Positions 1 to 11,519 of a stretch of DNA of 64,000 nucleotides are shown here, piece after piece (positions within the stretch are counted from its first letter, which is position 1; every line of letters starts with the position of its first letter). A program made the position numbers and the translations under genes. A model generated the notes under the pieces. The model saw only the letters and a program-made list of their open reading frames with translations, was not told where the DNA came from and ran no database searches. Source of the DNA: Rhizomys pruinosus (taxonomy: Eukaryota > Chordata > Mammalia > Rodentia > Spalacidae); assembly GCA_009823505.1 (NCBI GenBank), contig VZQC01011025.1, positions 928,338 to 992,337 on the forward strand. Reading direction: 5' to 3'.

Positions 1-750
1 TGTCTACTCAGATAGGACATGTACACTGTCTCAAACATGTCAACTGCCACACTCTCTGTTGACTCAGACACATCCACTCTTTCTAAACCTGTTGTCTCAG
101 ACATGTCCACTGTCTCAAAACCTGTTGTCTTAAAAGTGTCCACTGTCTTAGTCAATGTTGTCTAAGGCATGTCCGGTGTCTCAGACCCTGTTGTATCAGA
201 CATGTCCAATGTCTAAGTCCTGTTGTCTCAGAAATGTCCACTGTCTCAATCAGTGTTGTCTTAGACATGTCCACTGTCTCAGTCCCTGTTGTCTCAGACA
301 TATCCACAGTCTCAATCTCAATTGTCTCAGATATATCTACTGTCTCAGTCCCTGTTGTCTCAGACATGTCCACTCTCTCAGTCCCTGTTGTCTCACATAT
401 ATCTACTTTCCCAATCCCTGTTGCTTCACACACGTGGCCTGTCTCATTCCCCATTGTCTCAGAAATGAACAAAATCTAAGTCGCAGTTGTATCAGACATG
501 TCCACTGTCTCAGTCCCTGTTGTCTCAGACATGCCCACTGTCTCAGTATCTGTTGTTTCAGACATATCCACTGTGTCAGTCCCTGTTGTTTCAGACATGT
601 ACAATGTCTCAGTCCTTGTTGTCTCAGACACGTCCACTGTCTCAGTCCCTGTGGTCTCAGATATGTCCACTTTCTCAGTTCTGGTTGTCTCAGATGTGTC
701 CACTGTCTCAGTCCCTGTTGTCTCAGACGTGTCCACTCTCTCAATCCCTG

Positions 751-1080
751 TCATCTCATACAGGACTTGTCCTCTGGCTAAGACATGTCAACTGACTCAG
801 CCTCTATTGTTTCAGACAGGTCCACTGTCACGAACCCTGTTGACTCAGACGTGTCTACAGTCTCAGTCAATTTTGTCTCATTGTCCCATTCTCTGATGAT
901 TCACACTTGTCCACTGTCTCAATGCCTGTTGTCTCAGCCTTGTCCACTGTCTCAGTCCCTGTTATCTCAGACATGTCTATGATCTCAATCCTTCTTGCCT
1001 CAGACGTGTCCACTGACTTAGCCCCTTTTGTCTCAGACATGTCCACAGTCTCATTCCCTGTTGACTCAGATATGAACACG
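751..1080. repeat. B-F module, copy 1
   Basis: The module has a B boundary (caggacttgt at 761, then ggctaagacatgtcaactg), the stretch containing CTGTCACGAACCC, and the F block with a TTCACACTTG core. The order B then CACGAAC then F recurs at 1261, 23461, 33841, 55081, 57441 and 61661, so this is a conserved variant string and not chance similarity. Confidence 0.8.
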
Positions 1081-1260
1081 CTCTTTTTCACAGGTGTATC
1101 AGACATGTCTACTGTCTCAGTCCCTGTTGTCTCACACAAGCCCACAGTCTCAGTAACTGTTGTTTCAGATATGTCCACTGTCTCAGTCCTGGTTGTCTGA
1201 GATGTGTCCACTGTCACAATCCCTGTTTTCTCAGATGTGTCCACTGTCTCATTCCCTTTC

Positions 1261-1600
1261 ATCTCAGACAGGACTTGTCCACTGGCTAAGAATTATCAAC
1301 TGACTTATCCTCTATTGTCTCAGACAGGTCCACTGTCATGAACCCTGTTGACTCAGTTGTGTCCACTGCCTCAGTCCCTTTTTTTTCAGACATATCCACT
1401 GTCCCATTCCCTGATGTTTCACACTTGTCCACTGTCTCAGTGCCTGTTGTCTCAGCCACGTCCACTGTCTCAGGCCCTGTTGTCTCTGACATGTCCATGA
1501 TCTCAAACTGTGTTGATTCAGACGTGTCCACTGTCTTAGTCCCTTTTGTCTCAGACATGTCCATTGTCTCATTCCCTGTTGTATCACACTTGTCCAGTGT
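1261..1600. repeat. B-F module, copy 2
   Basis: The B boundary has ggacttgtcc at 1271-1280 and the F block starts near 1404 with the TTTCACACTTG core. It lies about 510 bp after the first B-F module and is probably a local duplicate. The downstream GACGTGTCCACTGTCTTAG monomer is also part of the recurring string. Confidence 0.8.
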
Positions 1601-2110
1601 CTCAGTCCCTGTTGTCTCAGGCATGTCCAATGTCTCAGTCAGTGTTGTCTCAGATATGTCCACTGTCTCAGTCCCTTTTGTCTCAGAGATGTCCACTGTT
1701 TGAGTTCCCGTTGTCTCAGACATGTCCACAGGGTCAGTCCCTGTTGTCTCAGATTTCTTCAAGTTCTAAGTACCCGTTGTCCCAAATATATCCAGTTTCT
1801 GAATCCCTGCAGTATCAGACATGTCCATTGTCTGATTCCCTGTTGTTTCAGACATGTCCAAGTTCTCAGTCCCTGTTTTCTCAGATATGTCCACTCTCTC
1901 AGTCCCTGTTGTCTCAGACATGCCCATGGCCTCAGTGCCTTTTTTCTCTGACATATCCACTGTCTCAATCCCAGTTTTCTCAAGTATGTCCACTGTCTCC
2001 ATCCCTATTTTCTCAGATATGTCCACTGTCTCAGTTCCAGTTTGTCTCCGATGTGTCAACTGTCTCAGTCCCTGTTATCTCAGATATGTCAACTGTCTGT
2101 GTCCCTGTTT

Positions 2111-4471
2111 TCTCAGATGGGACATGTCCACAGTCTCAGACATGTGAACTGCCTCAGTCACTGTTGTCTCAGACATGTCCACTGTCTCGTACCCTGTTGT
2201 CTCAGACATGTCCACTGTCTCAGTCCCTGGCTTCTCAGACATTTCCATGGTCTCAGACCCTGTTGTTTCAGAAATCTGTGTTGTCTCGGACATGACCACT
2301 GGCTCTGTCCCTGTTGTGTCAGACATGTCCACAGTCTCAGTCCCTGTTTTCTCAGACATTTGCACTGTCTCAGTCACTGTTTTCTCAGACATGTCCACTG
2401 TTTCAGTCCCTGTTGTCTCAGATATGTCCACTGTCTCAGTCCCTGTTTTCTAGGATGTTTTCACAGGCTAAGTTCTTCTCTGACAGGACATGTACACTAC
2501 CTCAGACATGTCAACTGTCTCAGTCTCTGTTGTGTCAGACAGGTCCACTGTCCCATTCCCTGATGTTTCACACTTGTCCACTGTCTCAAATCCTTTTTTC
2601 TCAGTCGTGTCCACTGTCTCAGTCCCTGTTGTTTCAGACATATCCATGATCTCATACCCTGTTAACTCAGACGTGTCCACTGTCTTAGCCCCTTTTGTCT
2701 CAGACCTATCCACAGTCTCATTCCCTGTTGTTTCACACTTGTTCTCTGTCTCAGTACTATTTATCTCAGCCATGTCCCCTGTCTCAGTCCCTGTTGTTTC
2801 ACACTTTTCCACTGTCTTAGTCCATGTTGTCTCAGACATATCCATTGTGTCAGTCCGTGTTGTCTCAGACATGTCCACTGTCTCAGTCCCTGTTGTCTCA
2901 GATATATCTTCTGTCTCAGTCCCTGTTGTTTCACACATGTGGGCTCTCTCAGTACCCGTTGTCTCAGACATGAACACGCTCTTTTTTGCAGGTGTATCAG
3001 ACATGTCCACTGTCTCAGTCAGTGTTGTCTCAGACATGTCCACTGTCTCAGTCCCTATTTTCTCAGATATGTCCACTGTCTCAATACCCGTTGTCTCGTA
3101 CATGTCCACAGTGTCAGTCCCTGTTGTCTCAAACATGTCCACAGTCTCAATGCCTGTTGTCTCAAATATATCTTGTGTCTGATTCCCTGCTGTCTCAGAC
3201 ATGTTCATTATCTCAGTCCCTTTTTTCAGACATGTCCAATGTCTCAGTCCCTGTTTTCTTAGACATGTCCACTACCTCCGTCTCTGTTGTCTCAGACATG
3301 TCCACAGTCTCAGGGCCTGTTGTCTCAGACATATCCAGTGTCTCAATCCCTGTTGTCTCAAACATGTCCAAAGTCTCATTTCCTGTTGTCTCAGATATGT
3401 CCACTCTCTCAGTACCAGTTGTCTCTGATGTGTCCACTTTCTCAGTCTCTGTTTTCTCAGATGTGTCCACGGTCTATGTCCCTGTCTTCTCAGGCAGGAC
3501 ATGTACACTGTATTAGACATACCCACGGTTTCAGTCTCTGTTGTCTCAGAGATGTCCACTGTCACGAACCCTTTTGTCTTAGATGTGTCCACTGTCTCTG
3601 TCTCTGCTCGCTCAGACATGTCCATTATCTCAGTCCCTTTTTTCTGATGAGTCCACTGTCTCAGTCCCTGGTTTCTCAGACAATTCCATGGTCTCAGACC
3701 CTGTTGTCTTAGACACCTGTGTTGTCTCAGACATGTCCACTCTCTCTGTCCCTGTTGTCTCAGTCATTTCCACAGTCTCATTCCCTGTTGTCTCACACAG
3801 GTCAATTGTCTCAGTCACTGTTTTCTCAGAAATGTCCACTGTCTCAGTCCGTGTTGTCTCACATATGTCCACTGTCTCAATCCCTGTTGTCTAGGATGAG
3901 TCCAAAGTCTAAGTTCCTGTCTTCTCAGACAGGACTTGTCCACTACTCAGACATGACAACTGTCTCAGTCTCTGTTGTCTCAAAAATGTCCACTGTCTCT
4001 AAACCTGTTGTCTAAGACATGTCCACTGTCTCAAACCCTGTTGTCACAAACGTGTCAACTGTCTAAGTCCCTGTTGTCTCAGACATGTCCTCTGTCTCAG
4101 TTTCTGTTGTTTCATACATGTCCACTGTCTGTCCCTGTTGTCTCAGACACGTCCCTGGTCTCATTCTCTGTTGTCTCAGATATGTCCACTGCCTTAGTCC
4201 CAGTTTTCTCATACAGGTACACTGCCTTAGTCCCTGTTGTCTCAGACATGTCCACGGTTTCAGTAAATGTTGTCTCAAATATGTCCAGTAACAGAGTCCC
4301 TGCAGTATCAGACATTTCCAATGTCTGATTCCCTGTTGATTCAGACATATCGGCTGTCTCAATCCCTGTTGTCTCAAACATGTCCATTGTCTGAGTCCCT
4401 GTTTTTTCAGATATGATTTCTATCTCATTCCCGGTTGTCCCTGATGTGCCCACTATCTCAGTCCTTGTTGT
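2111..4471. repeat. Array segment rich in A boundaries
   Basis: A boundaries are visible near 2114, 2487 and 3497, and an A/B hybrid (ggacttgtcc with an otherwise A-like flank) at 3932. An F block follows the A boundary at 2548 instead of a B boundary, showing that variant strings have been recombined. E monomers lie near 2225 and 3663, a D block near 2970, and a C monomer at about 4311. The part from 3.5 kb (CCACGGTTTCAG) resembles the module at 9.1 kb. Confidence 0.75.
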
Positions 4472-7400
4472 CTAGGATCTGTCCACAGTCTAAGTTCTTG
4501 ACTTTCCAGACAGAAAAACTCCAATGTCTCAGGCATGTCAACTGTCTCAGTCTCTGTTGTCTCAGACATGTCCACTGTCTCTAATCCTGTTGTCTCAGAC
4601 ATGTCCACTCTCTCAAGTATTTTTGTCTCAAATGTGTCCACTGTCTCAGTACCTGTTGTCTCAGACATGTCCCCTGTCTCAGTTTCTGTTGTTTCACACA
4701 TGTCCACTGTCTCAGTCCCTGTTGTCTCTGACTATTCCTCAGTCTCATTCCCTGATATCTCAGACACGTCCATGGTCTCAGTCACTGTCATCACAGAAAT
4801 GACATGTTCAATATCTCATTCGCTGTTGTCTAAGATATGTCCAATGTCTCACTCCCCATTGTCTCAGAAATGTCCAATGTCACAGTCCCTGTTGTCTCAG
4901 AAATGTCCAATGTCACAGTTCCAGCTGTCTCAGACATTTCCACTGTCTCTGTCCCTGTTGTCTCAGATATATCCTCATTCTCAGTCCCTGTTATCTCAGA
5001 CATGTCCACAGTCCAAGTCCCTGTTGTCTCACACATGTCTGTGTCCACAGACCCTGTTGTCTCAGACATGTCCAATGTCTCAGTCTCTGTTTTTTCAGAA
5101 GATATCCACTGTCTCCATCCCTGTAGTCTCAGACAAGACATTTCCACTGTCTCATTCCCTTTTGTCTCAGATGTGTCCCCTGTCTGAGTCGTCGTTTACT
5201 CAGATATGTCTAAGGTCATTCCCTCTTTGCTCAGACATGTCCACAGATTTAGAACCTGCTGTCTCAGACATGTCCACTTTCTCAATTGCTGTTGAGTCAG
5301 ACATGCCCAATGTCTCAGTCCCTGTTGTCTCAGACATGATATGTCCACTGGCTCAGACATATACACTGTCTCAGTCTCTGCTGTATCAGACATGTACACT
5401 CACTAAGTACCTGTTATCTCAAACATGACATGTCTGTAGTCTCAGGCATGTCTACTGTCTCAGTCCCTGTTATCTCATACATGTCCACATTCTCATTCCC
5501 TATTGTCTCAAACATGTCCAATGTCTTAGTCCCTATTGTCTCAGACATGTCTGTGGTCACAGTCCCTGTTGTCTTAGATATGTCCACTGTCTGAGTCCCT
5601 CTTGTCTCAGACATGTTCAAGGTCCGTGTCCCTGTGGTTTCAGACATGTCCAGTGTCTCAGGCCCTGTTGTCTAAGACATTTCCACTGTCTCAGTCCCTG
5701 TTGTCTCCGACAGGTCCACTTTCACATTCTCTGTTGTCTTAGACATGTCCACTGACTCAGGTGCTTTTGTCTCAGATATGTCCACTGTCTCATTCTCCAT
5801 TGTCACAGTCAGGTCCACAGTCTCTGACCCTGTTGTCACAGACAGGTCCACCGTCTCATTACACGTTGTCTGACATGTCCAAGGTCTCAATTCCTGTTGT
5901 CTCAGACATGTCTACTGCATCAGGCCCTGTTGTCCAGGACATGTCCACTGTCTACATCCCTGTTGTTTCAGACATGTCACAGTCTCAGTCCCTGTTGTCT
6001 CAGACATGTCCATGATCTCAGGCCCTGATGTCTCAGATATTTGCATTGTCTCAGACATGTCCAGTGTCTCAGTACCTGTTGTCTCAGACTTGTCCACTAT
6101 CTCAGCCCTTGTTGTCTCAGAAATGTCCATAGTCTCTGTCCATATTTTCTCAGACATGTGCACAGTCACAGTCCCTGTTGTCTCAGATATGTCATTTCCA
6201 CTGTCACAGACATATCAACTATCTCAGTCCCTATTGTCCCAGAGATGTCCATCCACTCTCTCAGGCCCTTTTGTCTCAGACATGTCCCCTGTCTCAGCCC
6301 ATGTTGTCTCAAACTCGTCAACGGTCTTTGTCCCTGTTTTCTAATATATGTCCATGTTCACAGTCCCTGTTGTTTCAGACATATCCCCTGTCTCACTCCC
6401 TTTTTTTCAAACATGGCATGTCTACTTTCTCAGACAAGTCCAATGCCTCAGTCCCTGTTGTCTCAGATATGACATGTCCACACTCTCAGACATGTCCAGT
6501 GTCTCAGTCCCTGTTGTCTCAGACACGTTCACTCTCTCAGTCCCTCTTGTCTCAGGCGTAACTTCTGCCTCAGTCCCAGTTGTCTCAAACACGAACCACC
6601 TCTTTGTCACTGTTTTCTCAGATATGTCCAAAGACTCAATCACTGTTCTCAAAGACATGTCCACTGTCTCAGTCCCTGTTGTTTCAAACATTTCCACTCT
6701 CTCAAATACTATTATTTCAGACATGTCAAAGGTCACATTCCCTGTTCTCTCAGATATGTCCACTGTCTGAGTCCCTGTTGTCTCAGACATGTTCATTCTC
6801 TCAGTCACTGTTGTCTCAGACATGTCCACGGTTTCAGTGCCTGTTGTCTAAGACATGTCCACTGTCTCAGTCCAAATTGCCTCAGACATGTCCACACTCT
6901 CAGTCCCTGTTGTCTCAGATATGTCCACTGTCTCATTACCTGTTGTCTCAGATATGTCCACTCTCTCAGTCCCAGTTCTCTCAAAAGTGTTCACTGTTTA
7001 AGTCCCTGTCTTCTCAAACAGTACATCTCCACTGTCTCAGACATGTCAACTCTCTCAGTTTCTGTTGTCTCAGACATGTCCACTGTATCAAACCCTTTGT
7101 CTCAAAGGTGTCCAATATCTCAGTCCGTGTTGTCTCTGACATGTCCACTGTCTCAGTTTCTGTTGTTTCACACATTTCCACCGTCTAAGTCTCTGTTGTA
7201 TCAGACACGTCCATGGTCTCAGTCGCTGTTGTCTCAGATATGTGCACTGCCACAGTCAATGTTGTCTCCGACATGTCCCATGTCTAAGTCCCTGCTGTTT
7301 CAGGCATGCCCATTGTCTCAGTCAGTGTTGTCTCACACATGTCCACTATCTCAATCCCTGTTGTATCAGACATGTCCACTGTCTCAGTCCCTGATGTCTC

Positions 7401-9080
7401 AGACAGGTCCACAGTCTCTGTCTCAGACATGTCCACTGTCTCAGTCCCTGTTGTCTCAGACATGTTCACTCTCTCAGTCACTGTTGCCTCAGATACGTCC
7501 ATGGGTATCAGTGCCTGATGTCTAAGACATATCAACTGTCTCAGTCCAAATTGTCTCAGACATGTCTATACTGTCAGTCCCTGTTTTCGCAAATATGTTC
7601 AGTCTCACTCCCTGTTGTCTCAGATGTGCCCACTCTCTCAGTTCCAGTTCTCTCAAATGTGTTCACTGTTTAAGTCCCTGTCTTCTCACACAGTACATCT
7701 CCACTGTCTCAGACATGTCAATTCTCTCAGTCTCTGTTGTCTCAGACATGTCCACTGTCTCAAACCCTTTGTCTCAATCGTGTCCACTGTCTTAGTCCGT
7801 GTTGTCTCTGACATGTCCATTGTCTCAGTTTCTGCTGTTTCACACATGTCCACAGTCACACTCCCTGTTGTCTCAAACACGTCCATGGTCTCAATCGCTG
7901 TTGTCTCAGATATGTCCACTGTCTCAGTACCTGTTGTCTCAGATATGTCCACTGCCTCAGTACCTGCTGTCTCAGACATGTCACATGTCTAATTCCCTGC
8001 TGTCTCAGACATGTCCATTGTCTCAGTCAGTGTTGTTTCACACATGTCCACTATGTCAATCCCTGTTGCGTCAGACATGTCCACTGTAGCCGTCCATGAT
8101 GTCTCAGACAGGTCCACGGTCTCAGTTCCTGTTGTCTCAGACATGTACACGGTGTCAGTTCCTGTAGTCTCTGGCATTTAAAATTGTCTCAGTCCCTGTT
8201 GACACAGACATGTCCAAAGTCTCAGTCCCGGTTATCTCAGATATGCCCAGTGTCTGAGTCCCTATAGTCTCAGACATGTCCAATATCTGATTCCCTGTTT
8301 TCTCAGACATGTCCAAGGTCTCAGTCCCTGTTGTCTCAGACATGTCCACTGTCTCAGTATCTGTTGTCTCAGATATGTGCACCATCTCAGTCCCAGTTGT
8401 CTCAGATTTATCTACTGTCTCAGTCCCTGTTGTCTCAAGCATTTCCAATGTCTCAGTCCATGTTGTCTCAGATGTGTTCAAAGTCTTACTCCTGGCTGTC
8501 TCAGATATGTCCAGTGCCTGAGTCCCTGCAGTCTCAGACATTTACAATGTCTGATTCCCTGTTTTCTCAAACATGTCCAAAGTCTCAGTACCTCTTGTCT
8601 CAGACATGTCCACTGTTTCAGTCGCTGTTGTATCAGACATGTCCACGGTCTCAGTGCCTGTTGTCTCAGATATATCCACTGCCTCAATCCCTGTAGTCTC
8701 AAACATGTCCTCCACTGTCTCATTCCCTGTTGTCTCAGATATGTCCACTGTCACAGTCCTGGTTTTCTCAGATGTATCCACTGTCTAAATCCCTGTCTTC
8801 TCAGACAGGTCATGTCCACTGTCTCAGACACGTCAACTGTCTCAGTCTCTGTTGTCTCAGACATGTCCACTGTCTCGAAACCTGTTGTTTCAGACATGTC
8901 TACTGTCTCAGTCCCTGTTTTCTCAGACATGTCCACTGTCTCAGTCCCTGTTGTGTCAGATTTGTCAGCTTTCCCATTCCCTGCTGTTCCAAACATCTCT
9001 ACTCTCTTCAGCACTGTTGACTCTGACATGTCCACTGTCTCAGTCCCTGTTTTTTCACACATGTCCACTGTCTCAGTCCC
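4472..9080. repeat. 7-kb higher-order unit, copy 1 (homologous part)
   Basis: This stretch matches 11520-15890 through a long ordered series of private variants. Anchor pairs are ctag at 4472/11520 (offset 7048), the CAGTTCCA site at 4921/11960 (7039), TGACATGTCC at 5871/12942 (7071), TCCAAA at 6871/13845 (6974) and 7545/14524 (6979), and the A-like boundary at 8801/15675 (6874). Offsets change mostly by about one monomer at a time, as expected from slippage after a single large duplication. It contains the H marker near 5210 and two tandem 0.67-kb modules. Confidence 0.88.
6871..8160. repeat. Tandem pair of 0.67-kb modules inside 7-kb copy 1
   Basis: The anchor TCCAAATT occurs at 6871 and 7545, an offset of 674 bp. 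The two modules share an odd boundary reading AGTACATCTCC (near 7019 and 7691), a shortened CAAACCCTTTGTC monomer, and a GATATGTGCACTGCC-like monomer. The same pair is present in the second 7-kb copy, so this duplication is older than the 7-kb one. Confidence 0.82.
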
Positions 9081-11519
9081 TGTTGTCTCAGATGTGTCCA
9101 CTGTCTGTGTCCCTATCTTCTCAGACAGGACATATCCACTGTCTCTGACATTCAACGGTTTCAGTCTCTGTTGTCTCAGACATGTCCACTGTCTCGAACC
9201 TTTTTGTGTCAGACGTGTACACTGTCTCTGTCCCTGCTGTCTCAGATATGTCCATCATCTCAGTCCCTTTTATTCAGACATGTCCACTGTCTCAGTCCCT
9301 GGTTTCTCAGACATTTCCATGGTCTCATACCCTGTTGTCTCAGATAACTGTGTTTTCTCAAACACGTCCACTGTCTCAGTGCCAGTTGTATCAGACATTT
9401 CCAATGTCTCAGCCCCTGTTGTCTCAGACATGTCCACTGTCTCAGTCACTGTTGTCTCAGAAATGTCCACTGTCTCTCACCCTGTTGTCTCAGACATGTC
9501 CACTCTCTCAAACCCTGTTGACTCAAAAGTGTCCACTGTCTTAGTCACTGTTGTCTCAGGCATGTCCCGTGTCTCAGTCCCTGTTGTATCAGACATGACC
9601 AAACTCTAAGTCCCTGTTGTCTCAGAAATGTCCAGTGTCTCAGTCAGTGTCGACTTAGACATGTAAACATTCTCAGTCCCTTTTGTCTCAGATATTTCCA
9701 TTGTCCCATTCCCTGATGTTTCACACTTGTCCACTGTCCCAGTGCCTGTTGTTTCAGCCATGCCCAATGTCTCATTTCCTGTTGTCTCAGACATGTTCAC
9801 CGTCTCAGTCCCTGTTGTTCAGACATGTCCACTGTCTCATTCCTTGTTGTATCACACTAGTCCACTATCTCAGTTCCTGTTGTCTCAGACATGTCCTCTG
9901 TTACAGTTCCCGTTGTCTCCAACATGTCCACAGTGTCAGTCCCTGTTGTCTCAGACATGTCCACGGTCTCAGTACTTGTTGTCTCAAATATGTCTAGGGT
10001 CTGAGTCCCTGCTGTATCAGACATTACCAATGTCAGATTCCCTATTGTCTCAGACATGTACAAGGTCTCAGTACCTGTGTTCTCAGACATGTCCACTGTC
10101 TCAGTCCCTGTTGTCTCAGACTTGTCCATGGTCTCAGTGCCTGTTGTCTCAGACATATCCAATGTCTCAATCCCTGTTGTCTTGAACATGTTCACTGTCT
10201 CAGTACCTGTTGTCTCAGATATGTCCACTGTCTCAATAAATGTTGTCTCAAATATGTCCAGTGTCTGAGTCCCTGCACTATCATCCATTTCCAATATCTG
10301 ATTCCCTGTTGTCTCTGATATATCCACTGTCTCAATAACTGGTGTCTCAAAGATGTCCAATGTCTCAGTCCCTGTTGTCTCAGATATGTCCACAGTCTCA
10401 GTCCCGGTTTTCTCTGATGTGTCCACTGTCTATATCCCTGTTGTCTCAGACGTGTCTACTATCTATGTCCCTGTCTTCTCAGACAGGACATGTCCACCAT
10501 ATCAGACATGTCAACTTACTCAGTCTCTGTGGTCTCAGACATGTCCACTGTCTCAGTCCCTGTTGTCTAGGATGTGTCCACAGTCTAAGTTCCTGTATTC
10601 TCAGAAAGGACATATTCACTGTCTCAGACATGTCAACTGTCTCAGTCTCTGTTTTCTCAGAAATGTCCACTGTCTCAAAACCTGTTGTCCCAAACGTGTC
10701 CACTGTCTCAGTCCCTGTTGTCTCAGACTTGTCCATTGTCTCAGTCCCTGTTGTCTCAGACATCTCCACGGTCTCACTCTCTGTTGTCTCAGATATGTCC
10801 ACTGCCTTAGTCCTGGTTTTCTCATACAGCTACACTGCCTTAGTCCCTGTTGTTTCAGACATGTCCACAGTCTCAGTAAATGTTGTCTCAAATATGTCCT
10901 GTGTCTGAGCCCCTGCAACATCAGATATTTCTAATGTTTGATTCCCTGTTGTCTCAGACATATCCACTGTCTCAATCCCTGTTGTCTCAAACATGTCCAC
11001 TGTCTCAGTCCTTGTTTTTTCAGATTTGATCTCTGTCTCAGTCCCGGTTGTCTCTGACGTGTCCACTGTCTCAGTCCCTGTTGTCTCACATGTGTCCACT
11101 GTCTATGTCCATTTCTTCTCAGACAGGACATGTACACTGTCTCAGACATGTAAAGTGTCTCAGTCTCTGTTGTCTCAGACATGTCCACTGTCTTGATCCC
11201 TGTTGTATCAGACGTGTCCACTGTCTCTGTCCCTGTTGTCTCAGACATGTCCAATTTCTCAGTCCCTTTTTTCAGACATGTCCACTGTCTCAGTCCCTGG
11301 TTTCTCAGACATTTCCATTGTCTCAGAACATGCTGTCTCAGACATCTGTGTTGTGTCAGACATCTCCACTGTCTCAGTCCCTGTTGTCTCAGATTTGTCC
11401 AGTGTCTCAGTCCCTGTTGTCTCAGATTTGTCCAGTGTCTCAGTCCCTGTTGTCTCAGACATGTTCACTGTCTCAGTCTCTATTGTCTCATGTATGTCTA
11501 CTGTCTCAGTCCCTGTTGT
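9081..11519. repeat. CATTCAACGG module with C and G blocks
   Basis: The module begins at an A boundary (9127) whose following monomer carries the private sequence CATTCAACGG (9149). It then runs E (9297), J (9560), F-like (9710), C (near 10000 and 10275), an A-type boundary with a GTATTCTCAGAAAGG lead (10595-10615), G (about 10830) and C (10912). The same order reappears at 52.9 kb and 59.8 kb. The part 10.6-11.3 kb also reappears separately at 63.2-64.0 kb. Confidence 0.82.

Larger units (their letters stand above)
1..2110. repeat. Array segment with two B-F modules and D relics
   Basis: This segment opens with an A boundary (about 10-50), then a degraded D monomer near 465. Two B boundaries (ggacttgtcc at 763 and 1271) are each followed by an F block (CCCTGATG-like, near 886 and 1404). 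The two B-F modules are about 510 bp apart and look like a local duplication. A D block with an internal T-run lies at 1065-1115. A C monomer is present at 1807. No gene-like sequence is present. Confidence 0.8.

Noticed and set aside
3920..4020. G monomers with CAGGTACACTG as true 5' splice donors of a spliced gene
   Set aside because: They are repeat variants scattered through the array without partner exons or any conserved open frame on either side.
8377..9609. 410-codon + frame rich in Cys and His (LRHVHCLSPCC) as a zinc-binding or cysteine-rich protein
   Set aside because: The Cys/His pattern is simply the third reading phase of the monomer, and it drifts into the VSDMST phase in the same frame. 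It has no domain outside the repeat.
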